The notes under the pieces were generated by a model that was given only the letters and a program-made list of their open reading frames with translations, made no database searches and was not told where the DNA came from. 64,000 nt of DNA from the NCBI GenBank assembly GCA_009801085.1, contig VNWV01000004.1, positions 1,674,001 through 1,738,000 on the forward strand, read 5' to 3'. The stretch comes from Lasiodiplodia sp. COLG20 (lineage: Eukaryota > Ascomycota > Dothideomycetes > Botryosphaeriales > Botryosphaeriaceae). Made by a program: the position numbers and the translations under genes. Below, piece after piece: positions 53,315 to 64,000 of the stretch; position 1 is the first letter of the stretch; each line of letters starts with the position of its first letter.

Positions 53315-53846
53315 TTAGTTCTCAACAACGGTCGTGCGGCCCTGCATGACCAAGCTATCCACCGAGCAAGCCGTCGTGCACTTAGCATCAGGCAGGCTGT
53401 TGACGCCGTCGGCGAGGTAAGTCTTGCCATCGTTGGCGAGGACACTGCAAACATCATCATCGTCAGCCTCAAACGTCCAAAAGAAGGCGGGGATTCATTG
53501 CTCCCACTCACCCCGGCGCAAACTTCCAGAACACCTCAAACCACTGCGTCGGCCAGCTCTCGCCGCCCGCCACGAACTGGTACTCGATATCCGCGTTGCC
53601 ATCGCACGTGAACTTGGCGTTGATGCCGCCCGCGCCGCCCGTCGTCGAGCAGTGGTACGTCTCCTTGGCGTCGTAGCCGGCCTTGACATTGATCGACACG
53701 TTGACGCCGCTGTCGGTAACATTCCAGTTGAGGCCGCTGACGAAGAGGCTGGGAGTGGGGGTCGTGGCGACGGGGCCGGAGGGAGCGGCCAGGGCGCCGG
53801 TGGCGGCGGTGGCGAGGAGAGCGAGGGTGGTGGTGGTGAACTGCAT
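53315..53846 (-). CDS. Small secreted protein with four cysteines
   Basis: Two exons: 53846-53512 and 53444-53315, with a 67-bp intron, giving 154 aa. A signal peptide (MQFTTTTLALLATAATGALA) is followed by a predicted beta-rich domain. The four cysteines lie at YHCST, FTCDG and KCTTAC. Three NxS/T sites are near the N-terminus. I cannot name the family. Size, secretion and paired Cys suggest an effector-like or surface protein. Without the intron the frame ends at KFAPG and would lose two cysteines. A similar but not clearly related gene is at 55493-55907. Confidence 0.8.
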
Positions 53847-55492
53847 TGTTGAGCGAGTGTGTGGTTGGTTGTTGAGCGAGAGGATGGATGTGGTGGTTGT
53901 TTGGTTTGCTGGATGGGTTGGTGGAGGGACTGGGAGAGGCGAGGGAGGTGTATATATATACTGCTGGCGTCCTCGTATGGCAGAGGCTCTGGTGGAGCGT
54001 TACGCCGTCGAGGCTGTGGACTGCAGAGGGCGGTACGATGGGCTCTAGACTCTTCTCCGTGTTGTCGTTTCAAGTGCGACCAGAATGCGGCCCCGACGAT
54101 CAGCCCAGGGCTAAACTTAGCATACTAAGAGACGTGGATGCCGGACTAAACATCGAATACAGGAAGCTAGACGTATGTGGCTCTCGAATTGGGTGGGGGG
54201 GGACGTTCGTATCGAGCTCAGTGAGTGTGACTGTGGTGCCAGAAGCTGGGGTTGTGGAGCGTTGAGCCCACCGGGCCGTGACCGGGTGGCGTTCGGCGCG
54301 AGCAGCCCGCCCTGTCGAAGCTTCCTCGGCAACGTGGCAAGCGTCAGCCCTACATGTTGCGGTTTGTCCTGTCTTAGGTCTAGTCAGGGGATTCCAAGAC
54401 GTCTAACGCAGGCTCGACTTCATTTCTGCCCAATGCCACTGTGGAAGCAGATGTGACGGGACTGTGTTGGAGCATCAATGAAAAGGGGCCATCATGCTAG
54501 CTTCAACCGCTGCAACATGTATACGATGCCGTATCGCCGATTGGAAGACGAATGCAGGTAGACAACTCTGCTGGACGTCAGTGCGCTCTACAGCGGCGGA
54601 CGAAGTACCGTTTCCTGCAGGTGCCGTACCCAAGCGAGCTGTCCAAATTATTAATATCATGCCAGACAGCTAGCACACGAGTGCACAGACTAGCTTTAAC
54701 TCGAAAATTCTAGGTTGGCGCATGGTCCACGCTAAAGCAAGGTTGTAAGGCTGAAGTGGTGGAAACAACTGCTTATCTCGTCAGTTACGGAAATTTCAAC
54801 CGAGTGGGATCAATGGGGCCAGACTGAATAGACAACGAACTACAACGGCGTTGCATATAGGTAGTTTATATTCTGATAAATGACACAATATTTATTTGTG
54901 TGACTTGGTTGGTCAGAACATATAGGTGGATGTCACTCTTGGCTCTTTTGGCGCCTTGCCAGGACCCACTTTTTCCTGTCTTAAGTCAATCCGAATCACC
55001 AGTCAACACCAAGCCACAGCACTGCACGAACGAACTATAAGATATAGGACGAATTAGGCTGCGAACGAACTTGAATTCGAAATTTATAAGCATGTATTTT
55101 ACAAGCTTTATCGTAAAGACGACACTACCAAACATATCAGCTCATTCAAGTATAATAATCCCTTTCTTAGAGGAAGCAATAAGCGGCTAATGTCTGTTAC
55201 AACATTTAAGCCAGTTTACGTACTTAATGCATAGCAAGCAGCCAAACGATACTTCAAATTACTCGTCTGAGTAAGGCGCATTAAGATAACCTGCGCAATC
55301 TGGATTAAACATGGTTTATTAAACTAGACTTGTAAACAGGTCGTAACTGGCATTCACGGTTGCATTCATGTCTCTTATTCATGGGGATATAGATGTAGTG
55401 TATTAGAGGCATACATTGGCAATGGGTGCGACTAGCATTAGGTCATAAGTTATTTACATGGTCCCATCAAAGCCATCTCCAAAGGCAATCGC
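53847..55492. other. Intergenic, partly AT-rich
   Basis: About 1.65 kb. The first 150 bases are the promoter of the secreted-protein gene and include a TATATATA run near 53951. From about 54.65 to 55.45 kb the sequence turns AT-rich with frequent stops in all frames, as in decayed repeat sequence, but no repeat partner was found in this window. Confidence 0.5.
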
Positions 55493-55907
55493 TTAGATAT
55501 CAATGGTGATGTCGTTGTTCTGCTCGCAGACCTGGTCGTTGGCGCCAGCACCGCCAGCACGGCAGTGGGTGGGGAGCTTGGCGTAGTTCGAGGGAGCAGA
55601 ACTGTTTCGTCCAATCCAGTCAGCACAAAATTCATTAGAGGGGAGAAGGGAAAACTCACGAGACGACACCCTTGAAGAGGGTGAGCTCGTAGTCGCCAGC
55701 GGAGCCGGTGACGTGCCAAGCGAAGGCGGAGCCGGGGCAGGCAATCTGGCGCGAGCCAAGGGCAGCAGGGCTGTCGGCAGAGCACTTGACGCCGTCGATG
55801 GTGAGGGTGACGGACTGGAGGCCGTTGTTGTCGCGGAGGGTGGCGTCCGAGACGGTGGCGGCGGAGGCGAGGCCAACAATGGCGGCGGTGGCGGCGAAGA
55901 ACTTCAT
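55493..55907 (-). CDS. Alt a 1-like small secreted protein
   Basis: Two exons: 55907-55660 and 55601-55493, with a 57-bp intron, giving 118 aa. The signal peptide is MKFFAATAAIVGLASA. The second exon reads YAKLPTHCRAGGAGANDQVC, which matches the conserved Cys-Arg-Ala-Gly-Gly block of Alt a 1 family proteins. Four cysteines are present (VKCSAD, IACPG, THCRAG, QVCEQ). Family members form a small beta-barrel, are found in Dothideomycetes and related classes, and include surface and plant-interaction proteins. It is shorter than the usual 140-160 aa. Confidence 0.82.
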
Positions 55908-57653
55908 TTTGATTGGTGTGGAGAGAGTGTGTTGAAGACAACGATTGTGTTTGTAGTGAAGGCTTGTGGTGGTGATGAGGGACTCCTTCTGCTTGTCTTG
56001 ATGCCTTTAAGTACTTTAGACGATGCCGCCCCTATTCTTCATCTCTGAGCGATCAACATATCAGACACTCAGCCTTACTATGACTACACGTCATGGAAAT
56101 TCGTGAAGTTGGAGAAGATCTACTAGGAAACCGTTGAGAAGAGCGGTTGGACATAACCTGCTCATGGCATACGAGCTGATCAGCAGAATTGCACGGTCCT
56201 GTGGGGTTTTGTTTGAGAGCTCAGTGGCGGGCCTGATGCTCTCGGGGATTATAGCAGCGAATTGCTGTGTCTCAGCCCTACTATACCTAGAGTTGGACAA
56301 CGATAACGAGTACAACTATCAGTAAGGGTGTTTTGCAAAGAGAGGCGAGAGTTCGTACTATGAAACCCCTCCTTACGTCACAAATGCCTAAACTGCTCTT
56401 AGTGCGGACAAAAGCCGAGCACCGGCGGTGTGAGCGCTACTGCACTACACTTGATCCGTGTGTACCTTATTTTTAGCACTCAGTATAAGGTAAGGCGAGG
56501 AAATACGATGCTCTATGCACGGTTCGCTGCTTCAATCCATGTGCTAATACCTGAAGAGATGTAGCTGCAGCAAATGTGACATGGACATCAGAGAAAGCAA
56601 CAATAGCGAGTTCAAAATGACATTCGAAGCCTTTCAGTCTGCTCTATTCTGTCGACATGCTATTAAAAACAATCCAGAACAGAATGGAAAACCGCATTTC
56701 AGCATATCCAGAAGCCACCAGCCCTGCCAATCTCAACGTAAACCGCATGAGACATTTTCGTTGCAGATCTTCCCCACCCATCGGGCCAGATACACAGCCC
56801 TATGGCCACGGTCTGTATGCAGGGGGCCCAGCATGATCCCTTCGGCCGTTGACCGGACGGGCTTGAATGCCAAACCGAACCCTTCAGGGAAGATCGACAC
56901 TGGCAGAAAAGCGGGCGTGAACAACAGCTGCAAGGGTTTTGGCCAGGATCAAATCCAAGCTGCATCTCATTAGACACATCACAGCGGTGGCAACTTGCAA
57001 ACAGGCAGTTGTCGCCGTGTACGAGGTGAAACAGGCACAGCGGTCTGTGAACTCGGCGCCGAGTCGACTTCGCCGGACACGAGGACAGTCGTCGCTGTGG
57101 CAAGGTGGTGAACCTCCTGAAGTTCGTATTCTGGACGGTAAAGGTCTGGACTGCTACATCTGACAAGCAAGGCAGGTCTCCCCGAGCACGCCATTAATCG
57201 GGCCTACGAATGAGCTGGCCGCTTTACCCTCGACATGGAGCACCAAGGAGACGTGGTAAAACAACAACAACAACGACATGGGCTTTTACCAACTCTTATT
57301 ACTGGTACCTGTCGTTTGTTGTGCTAAAGGCGTCTATTTGCAAGCGACAGCCGGCAGGGAGAGGAGAAGAGCGATCTACCACCTACGATTCTAACTTATT
57401 CAGTTGATTGTGGAAGGACCTCAACTTCCGCAAGCTCACGCTCAACAAAGATGAGAGAGCAAAGTAATCCGTAAGAGAAGCAAGCAGAATGTATCTCTAC
57501 CTACCTGGATAGCAAAGACGTAGAGCCCCAAATCACCGACTTTAGTATTGTCCGAAATCCCCGAAATCCCCGCCCAAACCCAATCGAACCGCCGACTCTC
57601 CGCCTTCCCAATCCATCCATCCATTCAATTTACCCACCCACCCTCCCACTCAC
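55908..57653. other. Intergenic, no gene supported
   Basis: About 1.75 kb between the Alt a 1-like gene and the GH127 stop. ORFs at 56.6-57.2 kb overlap on both strands and resemble nothing known. Confidence 0.45.
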
Positions 57654-60076
57654 TCACTCCCTTAACTCAATCACCGGCAAATCCAACACCCTCAACTTCG
57701 CCGCCCCCACCGGCTCCAACCGATACGTCTTCACGCTCCCCACACACCTCCTCCGCTCCTTCGCCGGCGGCACGCCCATCACACCCTTATACAGTCCCCA
57801 CCCCTCAATCTCGCACCCCCGCGCCTCCACCCACACCGGCGGCGCCCCCGGCGCAAAGAGCGGATCAGTCAGCGCCTCGCCGTCGTCAAAACTACTGCTC
57901 CTCAACACCAAGCTCCCCGGATCGATCGCGACATTCCACGCACTCGCGTTGTCGAGGCGCCAGTCGACAGCGAGCGGCGGCGCGTTGGCCAGCTTGGTGT
58001 TGGGATCGTTGTACGACTGCGGCGGGTGCGATGACGTGTTGGTGCTAGCCACGCTGAGGGCGAAGAGCAGCGCGCCGTGGCGGACATTGAACGTGTCGTT
58101 GGCGCGGGGTGTGGTCGACAGCGAGGGGGCGAGGGTGTAGGTGAGGTGCGTGGTGCCGGCGGGCAGGGTGACGGCGTGGAGGCCGGTGGATGGGTCGGGG
58201 GAGACGGGTTTCGCCGCGGCCGAGGAGGAGCTGTTGACGGCGACGGTGGTGGATGAGGCGGGGGACCAGGCGGGGACGCGGAGGTGGAGGGTTGTGGCGG
58301 AGTCGGAGTGGATGGTGTATTTGAGGACGTTGGAGAAGGGGTAGTGCGTCTGGCAGGCGATGGTGATTTTGCCGCTGGCGATGGTGGTGGAGAGGTTGGC
58401 GGGGCTGAGGAGCATGTGGGCGATTTCGTTGTCGCCGACGCGGGCGAAGGAGTTGGAGAGGAATTTGGGCAGGCCTTGGGGGTGGTTGACGGTGCAGCAG
58501 GGGTAGTTGGCTTCGACGCTGTAGAGGATGCCTGATTCGCGGACGTTGTAGAAGGGGTTCTGGTCTAGTTCGGTTGAGAATCCCTGGTTTGGCTGGCCCA
58601 CGTACTGGCGGCCCCACCAGTTAGGAGACATTTGGGCTGGTAAGGCATTGAAGGCAATTGTCTCGGCCAGATCGGCGTAGTCGTTTTTGCCCAGGGTTTG
58701 GTATAGGTAGCTTAAGGAGTATATGGTCTCAACCAGGGTGCAGGTCTCGGAGCTGGTCTGTCGTCAGCGGAGGATTGGCTTAACGAGCATGTTGTCTTAC
58801 CCATAAAACGGCGCCAATCCAGCAAGCCGCTCATCTGCGAGGAGCCCTCCATGGGCAGCAGAATGATACTTGAAAGTCCAATCTACTCCACGGTGGGTAA
58901 TTTCCACGAGGCTGTCATTATGCGTAAATCGTCTGAAGACTGCAAGTGCTTTGAGGCCTGTTCAAGATTCAGTACATGAATTAAAGAAATCGAACGGTAA
59001 GCACTTGAAAAGGTACTTGGACTACTGCAACCCCAGATCTGTCTGATAAACCCCAGAAACAGGGCTGACCAAAACCCGAGAAATCCAGAAAACAGCACAC
59101 CAGGGACTTTTACACAACCAGCACCGTAGTTGCACAACCTACAAGGAAACGAATCTCGAAACTTACCTTGACCAGCATTGACGCCATGCTCGTAAGGATA
59201 CCGCGGCCCATTCGACGGCTCGGTACCAAGAAAGTTCAGATCCCCCTTAATGAACACGCCCTCCTGCCACCAATCCGCCCAATTGATCGAACCCTCAATC
59301 AAAATGCGCATCGACCCCGCCAACTCCTCCCTCCCCGCATCCGTCGTGCTCTCCCGCTCCCACAACCACTGCAACACAATCAGCAAATCCTGCACCCGCA
59401 CCCTCCCCCACGTAAACTCCTCCTCCGTCAACCCACCCTCCTCCCCCCGCCACAAATACCCCCTCGACCCATCCCTCAGCATCTCCCCCATCAGCCCGAC
59501 AAACCGCCACGTCGCATTCAGCACCGTGCGCTCCCACACCCCCGGCTCCGCCTCGACCAGCTGCAGCATTCCCAGCAGCAACGGGTACCGCGCCCACAAA
59601 TTCCTCGCCGCGCCCTCCTCCGGCCCGAGCCAGCCGTCGGCGGCCTGCCGTGCGAGCACCGCTTGCACCGCGTCGTTGACTTGGTCTTTCAGCCGCGCGT
59701 CGTCGAGCGCGTAGGCGAGCGGGACGAGGCCGTTTAGCCAGTAGGGAAAGCCTTCGTTCAGCCCGCTGTACTCGGCGGACCCGCCTGTCCAGCTGCTCGA
59801 CGCGACGTACGGGTAGAAGTCGTGCTCGTGGCCGGCGAGGCCGGTGGCTGAGAGGGTTAGTGTGTCGCGCAGCCAGCCCGTGGGCTTGATCGAGCCGAGG
59901 GGGAGGGGGCGGAGGAGGAAGGGGAGGACTGTGGGGAGGTGTTAGTTGGGTGGTGCGCGGGGCTGGTTTGTGGTGGTGGTGGAGGTACGGGTTGCATTGC
60001 TGTTGTTTTGCGCGGTGGTCACGCTAGCGCAGAGAGCGGCGGAAAACACGGAGGAGGTGAGGTCGCGGAACTTCAT
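57654..60076 (-). CDS. GH127 beta-L-arabinofuranosidase (DUF1680)
   Basis: Four exons: 60076-59989, 59928-59167, 58957-58801 and 58752-57654, giving 701 aa. The chosen start gives a good signal peptide (MKFRDLTSSVFSAALCASVT). A start at 60235 would add 53 residues with a membrane helix (WIIAIILALFLLFSSLY) and cannot be excluded. The domain opens FLLRPLPLGSIKPTGWLRD. The zinc and nucleophile residues known from bifidobacterial HypBA1 are kept: SETC (E338, C340) and YPCC (C421, C422). A beta-sandwich C-terminal half follows. It probably releases terminal L-arabinofuranose from plant glycans or glycoproteins outside the cell. Confidence 0.9.
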
Positions 60077-60842
60077 GGCGAGGAGGTTGGGGAGGTCAGC
60101 GTAGAGGGAGGAGAAAAGGAGGAAGAGGGCGAGGATGATGGCAATGATCCATGAGGAGCGCGCATGAGGAGGAGCCGCTGCCGCCGCCGGCGCGTGGCCG
60201 GTTGCAGCAGCTATCGGAAGCTTCTTCCTAGACATGGTTAACTCTGCTGCAGTGGCATCGAGACCGAGCGCGCCGAGAGCGATGCAGATCCGCAATGACG
60301 TACATACAGCCGCCGGATGGCACTGTAACGTTGCAGGATATATCTGCAGAAATTTATTGCAGGAATGTTAGGCCGTGTCCGGAAGTTGCGTCAGGCGGAG
60401 GCTTGCAGGACGCGGAAGAGTCGGTTGGCGTGCATATATCAGCAGGCGCCGCTCATGCAAGGGGGGTAGAGCTTAATGCGGCCCCACCGCGAGCTGTTGT
60501 TCGTTGGCAAGTGCGGGGAAGGAATGCCGCGGGGTTAGCACGCTGTCGATCGCCGCAAAACGCCTGACACTTAAAATGTCTTGATGTTTTACAAATATCA
60601 GATTCACACCTACTAAAAAGAAGCCACAGCATAGCCGTCTTCTTACCCAATGCCGCTTGCCTTAGGAACGTGGTCGGTCTCTGGTGGTGCTTATTTCGAC
60701 CACATCAATTCTGATAAAACACGTAGTGGGTTACAAAATATTTTAGCCTTTTCATTTTCTTTTACTTTTCTTGCATTTAGCGTAACCAAGCATCCGAGAT
60801 CTCCTCTTGAGACTTTCTGTACAGAACACGACACGGTCAACT
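60077..60842. other. Intergenic region between GH127 and HET genes
   Basis: About 765 bp with the GH127 promoter or leader on the left and the 3' end of the HET gene on the right. No gene is supported. Confidence 0.5.
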
Positions 60843-63146
60843 TCAGCCCAGAGTAACCAATTTCCACTCCCGATGCTTGAACCCAATCCACTGCTTTTCA
60901 GTAACCTCTTCTGACCTAAGCCGGTATGCCACGCCGTTTTTCCACTCAACAGCGACGAGTGAGAGCTTTGGTGGTTGGTCGGTCCTTGTAATCCTGCAGA
61001 CAACGACAAGATCGTAATCTCTGGCTTCACCCATTACTCCGTCCTCCATTCGATTCCGAGGTAGAAGCCCATTCTCCATGTTGGCCACGTTTTCAGCGCG
61101 TTTGCACTCAGAGGCATAGAACGACGATTGGTCAGGCTCACTGAGGCTCGCAACAGTGCTTCCTTCGAGATGAACATCCCAGCCTGGAAAAATTGCAACA
61201 CTCGTCCAGAAATGGAGATGGCCAGGTTGCCGTTGCTGCCGGTCCAGGTTATTCGGTGGCATCTCTCGTTCAGTACCCTGCCACAACAGTTGCTGCGCAT
61301 GATCCTCCGGTTGAGGAACGCCGCTCCCGTGGTCTTCAATCCGAACTAGTTCACCATCCTCATTCGATATCCAGAAATCCGTTATTGGCTCGAACACTTC
61401 TGGGACTTTGCTGTCTGCACCATACCCTGGATAATCCGTGAAGCTAATCCATGGCAGATGATTTTTGCCTCCCCACGCTGCCCAGCTCCAAGAAGGAAAC
61501 GGAACTTTTCTGACGGAACCATCCCGAAGCATGACATTTGTGCAGGCGTCGGTCCTGGTGTGGTACCCCCAGAATTTCCATCCGAGCGACCGGGAAAATT
61601 GCGTGCACGGATGGCCCCAGAAGAATGAGTCCTTCTGCACGATTGACAACGACGAGGTGAGTCCAGAGAAAGCGTTCACGAGATCGGACGAGTAGGACAG
61701 CCGCCTCTGCCTGTAATTGATCAACAGGTTCTTGTATATTTCAAAGTATTCCCGGGATTGCAGTGGCCGGTTTGGCAGCTGGGACTCCGCGCTCCCAGGC
61801 AAGATTCTCAGGTCTGTGACTGGAAGGGACTCGAGTGATATCTCTTCCAGCCATACCGCCGCTCTGCACCGCCAGTACACATGGTTGTCGGTGAAAATAA
61901 GACATCTTCGCGAAAAGAGCATCTCCTGCATCGTCCAAGCTCGCTGGATCCATATCGACCTGGAAATCTTACTACCACCCTCGCCAGTATCCAGATCGGA
62001 AATAATGGTTGTCAAATTGCCTTCGGGAAGCGATATGAGCTCTTGAGCTTGGGTGCGGATGTTGGGATGAACCCCAGGTAGGCCACTATCAGCATTACTG
62101 CCGTCAGCGGCGACAATGGTCAACACAGCCCCTGCATATATCTCGTGCATCTGAGCGATTTGAGTTTGCTGCATTCTTACGTCGTCTTGAACGATGCAGA
62201 GAGCGTCCACCCATAGGTACCGCTCCCCAGTTCCATGCACAAGCCTGATAGCATCGCGGATCGTTCCCGGTACCTCCAGGGTACTGAGAGATTCCCGAGT
62301 TTGAAGACCGCCCGAGTTGGCCTTCACGTGTTTGAGTGTCTTCGCCGCGCCCCAGACGTAACTCAACGCTACATAGCGGCAGTCGGAGGGTGTTTCGACA
62401 ACGCAACATTTCTTGACATCAATCACGAACGCGGGCATAACTCTGGTGTGCCCGTGTCCAGCGCTGCTGAGAGCGTGCGAACATCTGTCTTCGTGGGCGT
62501 TTTCGCACCGCCGCAGCCAACTCGAGATTAAGCTCACATCCACTTCGGGAGCCACCCTCCGCACCCGCACAGACTTCAGCATCATCTCTTCCACCACCGA
62601 ATCCTCTTCTGCGCCACCACTCCTATCCGGCTGAGCGCAATGACCAGGCGATCCAGATGTTGCCTGGAAATGCACGATGTCGCGGCCGCCTTGCTCCAAA
62701 AAGCTACCAATCTGCCATGGCAGCGCCGGCCCGTTGAAATGCGTCTCAGGACTGAACTGAACCGAGGCTATCCTTACATGAGCATGGAGCCCCTGCTGCA
62801 GGTTTTGGCCGTCCGGGCTACCGCCGCTGTGCCGGTCGAAGACCGAGATACACAGGTCGTTGTCGTAGAGATGGCATCGGCCGCCGAGATTCGCGTCCGA
62901 GCCGCAAGTGCTCCGGAGTCGCCGCCAGACGAAGTTGCAGAATGCACAGCGGTCGCTGCGCTCGTAGATGTCGGAGGCGGTGCCCAGGGGAATTCGAGAT
63001 TCGCGGGGCTCTTTGTCACGGGTTTTGGTGCAGAGGCGTGTTGGGTGGGCGATGTTCTTGAAGTCGATGGTGGAGCAGACTTCGCACAGCTGGCCCTTTT
63101 GACGGGAGTCGTCGGGAGAAGGCATCGCTTGTTGATTGTCGAGCAT
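60843..63146 (-). CDS. HET-domain (heterokaryon incompatibility) protein
   Basis: Intronless, 767 aa from the ATG at 63146. The N-terminus has LCEVCSTIDF and CAFCNFVWRRL, the paired Cys motifs common before HET domains. HET motifs are YVALSYVWGAAKT, YLWVDALCIVQDD and WIQRAWTMQEMLFSRRCLIF. The C-terminal third is variable. It belongs to the same class as the gene at 21385-23535, but the two differ widely outside the motifs, so they are not a recent duplicate. The role in non-self recognition is a family inference. Confidence 0.93.
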   Translation of the reverse strand: MLDNQQAMPSPDDSRQKGQLCEVCSTIDFKNIAHPTRLCTKTRDKEPRESRIPLGTASDIYERSDRCAFCNFVWRRLRSTCGSDANLGGRCHLYDNDLCISVFDRHSGGSPDGQNLQQGLHAHVRIASVQFSPETHFNGPALPWQIGSFLEQGGRDIVHFQATSGSPGHCAQPDRSGGAEEDSVVEEMMLKSVRVRRVAPEVDVSLISSWLRRCENAHEDRCSHALSSAGHGHTRVMPAFVIDVKKCCVVETPSDCRYVALSYVWGAAKTLKHVKANSGGLQTRESLSTLEVPGTIRDAIRLVHGTGERYLWVDALCIVQDDVRMQQTQIAQMHEIYAGAVLTIVAADGSNADSGLPGVHPNIRTQAQELISLPEGNLTTIISDLDTGEGGSKISRSIWIQRAWTMQEMLFSRRCLIFTDNHVYWRCRAAVWLEEISLESLPVTDLRILPGSAESQLPNRPLQSREYFEIYKNLLINYRQRRLSYSSDLVNAFSGLTSSLSIVQKDSFFWGHPCTQFSRSLGWKFWGYHTRTDACTNVMLRDGSVRKVPFPSWSWAAWGGKNHLPWISFTDYPGYGADSKVPEVFEPITDFWISNEDGELVRIEDHGSGVPQPEDHAQQLLWQGTEREMPPNNLDRQQRQPGHLHFWTSVAIFPGWDVHLEGSTVASLSEPDQSSFYASECKRAENVANMENGLLPRNRMEDGVMGEARDYDLVVVCRITRTDQPPKLSLVAVEWKNGVAYRLRSEEVTEKQWIGFKHREWKLVTLG

Positions 63147-63610
63147 TCGAGGTTCACTAGTAAGATTCTAGCATGCGCGGGGTGTCTTGTCGAGCTTACG
63201 TCGAGGTAACGTCCAACAGGGCCATGCAGCCCCCGGACAGTGGCTTGCAGAAGGAACCAAACAGATCCAATAGACGCCTGAGTACACCTACCCTGTACGA
63301 TGATGTCTCGGCTCCTCTTTATTCAAACATTGAGTGGACGGGAACCCCAAAACAAGCGAAAAACTTACCATGGTCCTCCCTTACGTTGGAGTCCTGCACA
63401 ATCTAAAGCGTCATGGCCTGAAGATATGGAAGATCTCAAGACATCAATTCGAGACGCACAAGCAAAAAGTAACGTCATCTCCATTATAGCGTACCTCTCC
63501 ATTATAGCGTACCGTGATTAATACATCTATAGACCATGCAAATGCTCACCTGGACGTCCACTCGGTGCCCGTCGGACCCACACCTCATCGCGCGATGCAG
63601 CGCTGCTTCT
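63147..63610. other. Intergenic region with an 18-bp direct repeat
   Basis: 464 bp between the HET start and the CYP51 stop. The block CTCCATTATAGCGTAC occurs at 63479 and again at 63497. The HET promoter should lie here. Confidence 0.6.
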
Positions 63611-64000
63611 CTACTCCCTCTCAGGGAAGCGCCTCTCCCAGCAAACCATGGCTGGCTGCATAGGGCGGGAAAACATGGACTGTGACCAAAATCAGCATCA
63701 TAACCGCAACAGCACAAAAATCCCGCATATCACTCACCGCATAATCCGTCGCCGGCACGCCCTCCCTATCCTTCGGGTTGCTGAACTTAAACTCCCTCAC
63801 CAGCGTCGCCACAATGACGCCCAAATTCAGATACGCAAACTTCTCGCCAATGCAGCGATGGCGGCCCGCACCAAACGGCAAATACGGGCTCTTCGTCCCC
63901 TTCGACACCGCCCCATACCCGTAATCAACCATATCCTCGCCCTCCTCGTCCTCCTTCCGATCATCCCAGCGATGCGGATCCCACCTCGCCGCGTTGGGAA
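63611..64000 (-). CDS. CYP51: Lanosterol 14-alpha-demethylase CYP51 (Erg11), C-terminus only
   Basis: Two exons are seen: 64000-63738 (continuing past the window) and 63679-63611, with a 58-bp intron. The fragment reads [30 protein letters not shown], then [18 protein letters not shown] and, across the intron, [20 protein letters not shown]. These are diagnostic of fungal CYP51, the ergosterol-pathway P450 of the ER and target of azoles. The heme Cys is in GRHRCIGE. About 110 residues are visible of roughly 520. Whether it is a single copy cannot be told here. Confidence 0.95.

Noticed and set aside
1..64000. CRISPR arrays, bacterial operons, rRNA or mobile IS elements
   Set aside because: Spliceosomal introns and gene content are fungal throughout, and no such arrays or elements were seen.

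Overview
The window is nuclear DNA of a filamentous ascomycete (Pezizomycotina). Genes carry short spliceosomal introns, mostly 48-80 bp, with GTAAGT/GTGAGT-type donors. HET-domain proteins, fungal P450s and an Alt a 1-like secreted protein are present. The Alt a 1-like protein makes a Dothideomycete most likely, but this is inference. Most genes here are spliced, and their exons were joined by hand from reading frame and protein-family fit.

Positions 1-19 kb are mainly housekeeping genes. They encode the N-terminus of a UIM protein (possibly Tdp1), a lysine-rich unknown, URM1 divergent from ELP2, an Sso-type syntaxin, an F-box protein, a DUF3431 membrane protein, a small unknown and KTI12. 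URM1, ELP2 and KTI12 all serve modification of the tRNA wobble uridine (mcm5s2U34), so three partners of one pathway lie within about 15 kb.

Positions 13.3-31 kb hold an accessory island, partly interleaved with the previous block. Two inverted repeat pairs (13.5/26.6 kb and 14.7/23.9 kb) bracket it. It contains a HET protein, two paralogous single C2H2-finger genes with duplicated 3' flanks, a DUF3431 relic, and a protein joining two HeH/LEM-type motifs to a complete subtilase (S8) domain. That fusion is the most unusual gene seen here.

Positions 31.4-46.7 kb hold a dense set of oxidative and transport genes: P450, sugar-porter MFS, FAD monooxygenase, SDR, P450 and aldehyde dehydrogenase. 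Two divergent gene pairs share promoters. No PKS, NRPS or terpene synthase is visible, so this may be a catabolic or tailoring cluster. A tiny spliced Cys-rich zinc-ribbon-like gene sits inside it.

Positions 48-64 kb hold mainly cell-surface and secreted functions: a GH76 mannanase, a small membrane protein, a carboxylesterase relic without its nucleophile, two small four-cysteine secreted proteins (one Alt a 1-like) and a GH127 arabinofuranosidase. A second HET protein and the C-terminus of CYP51/Erg11 close the window.
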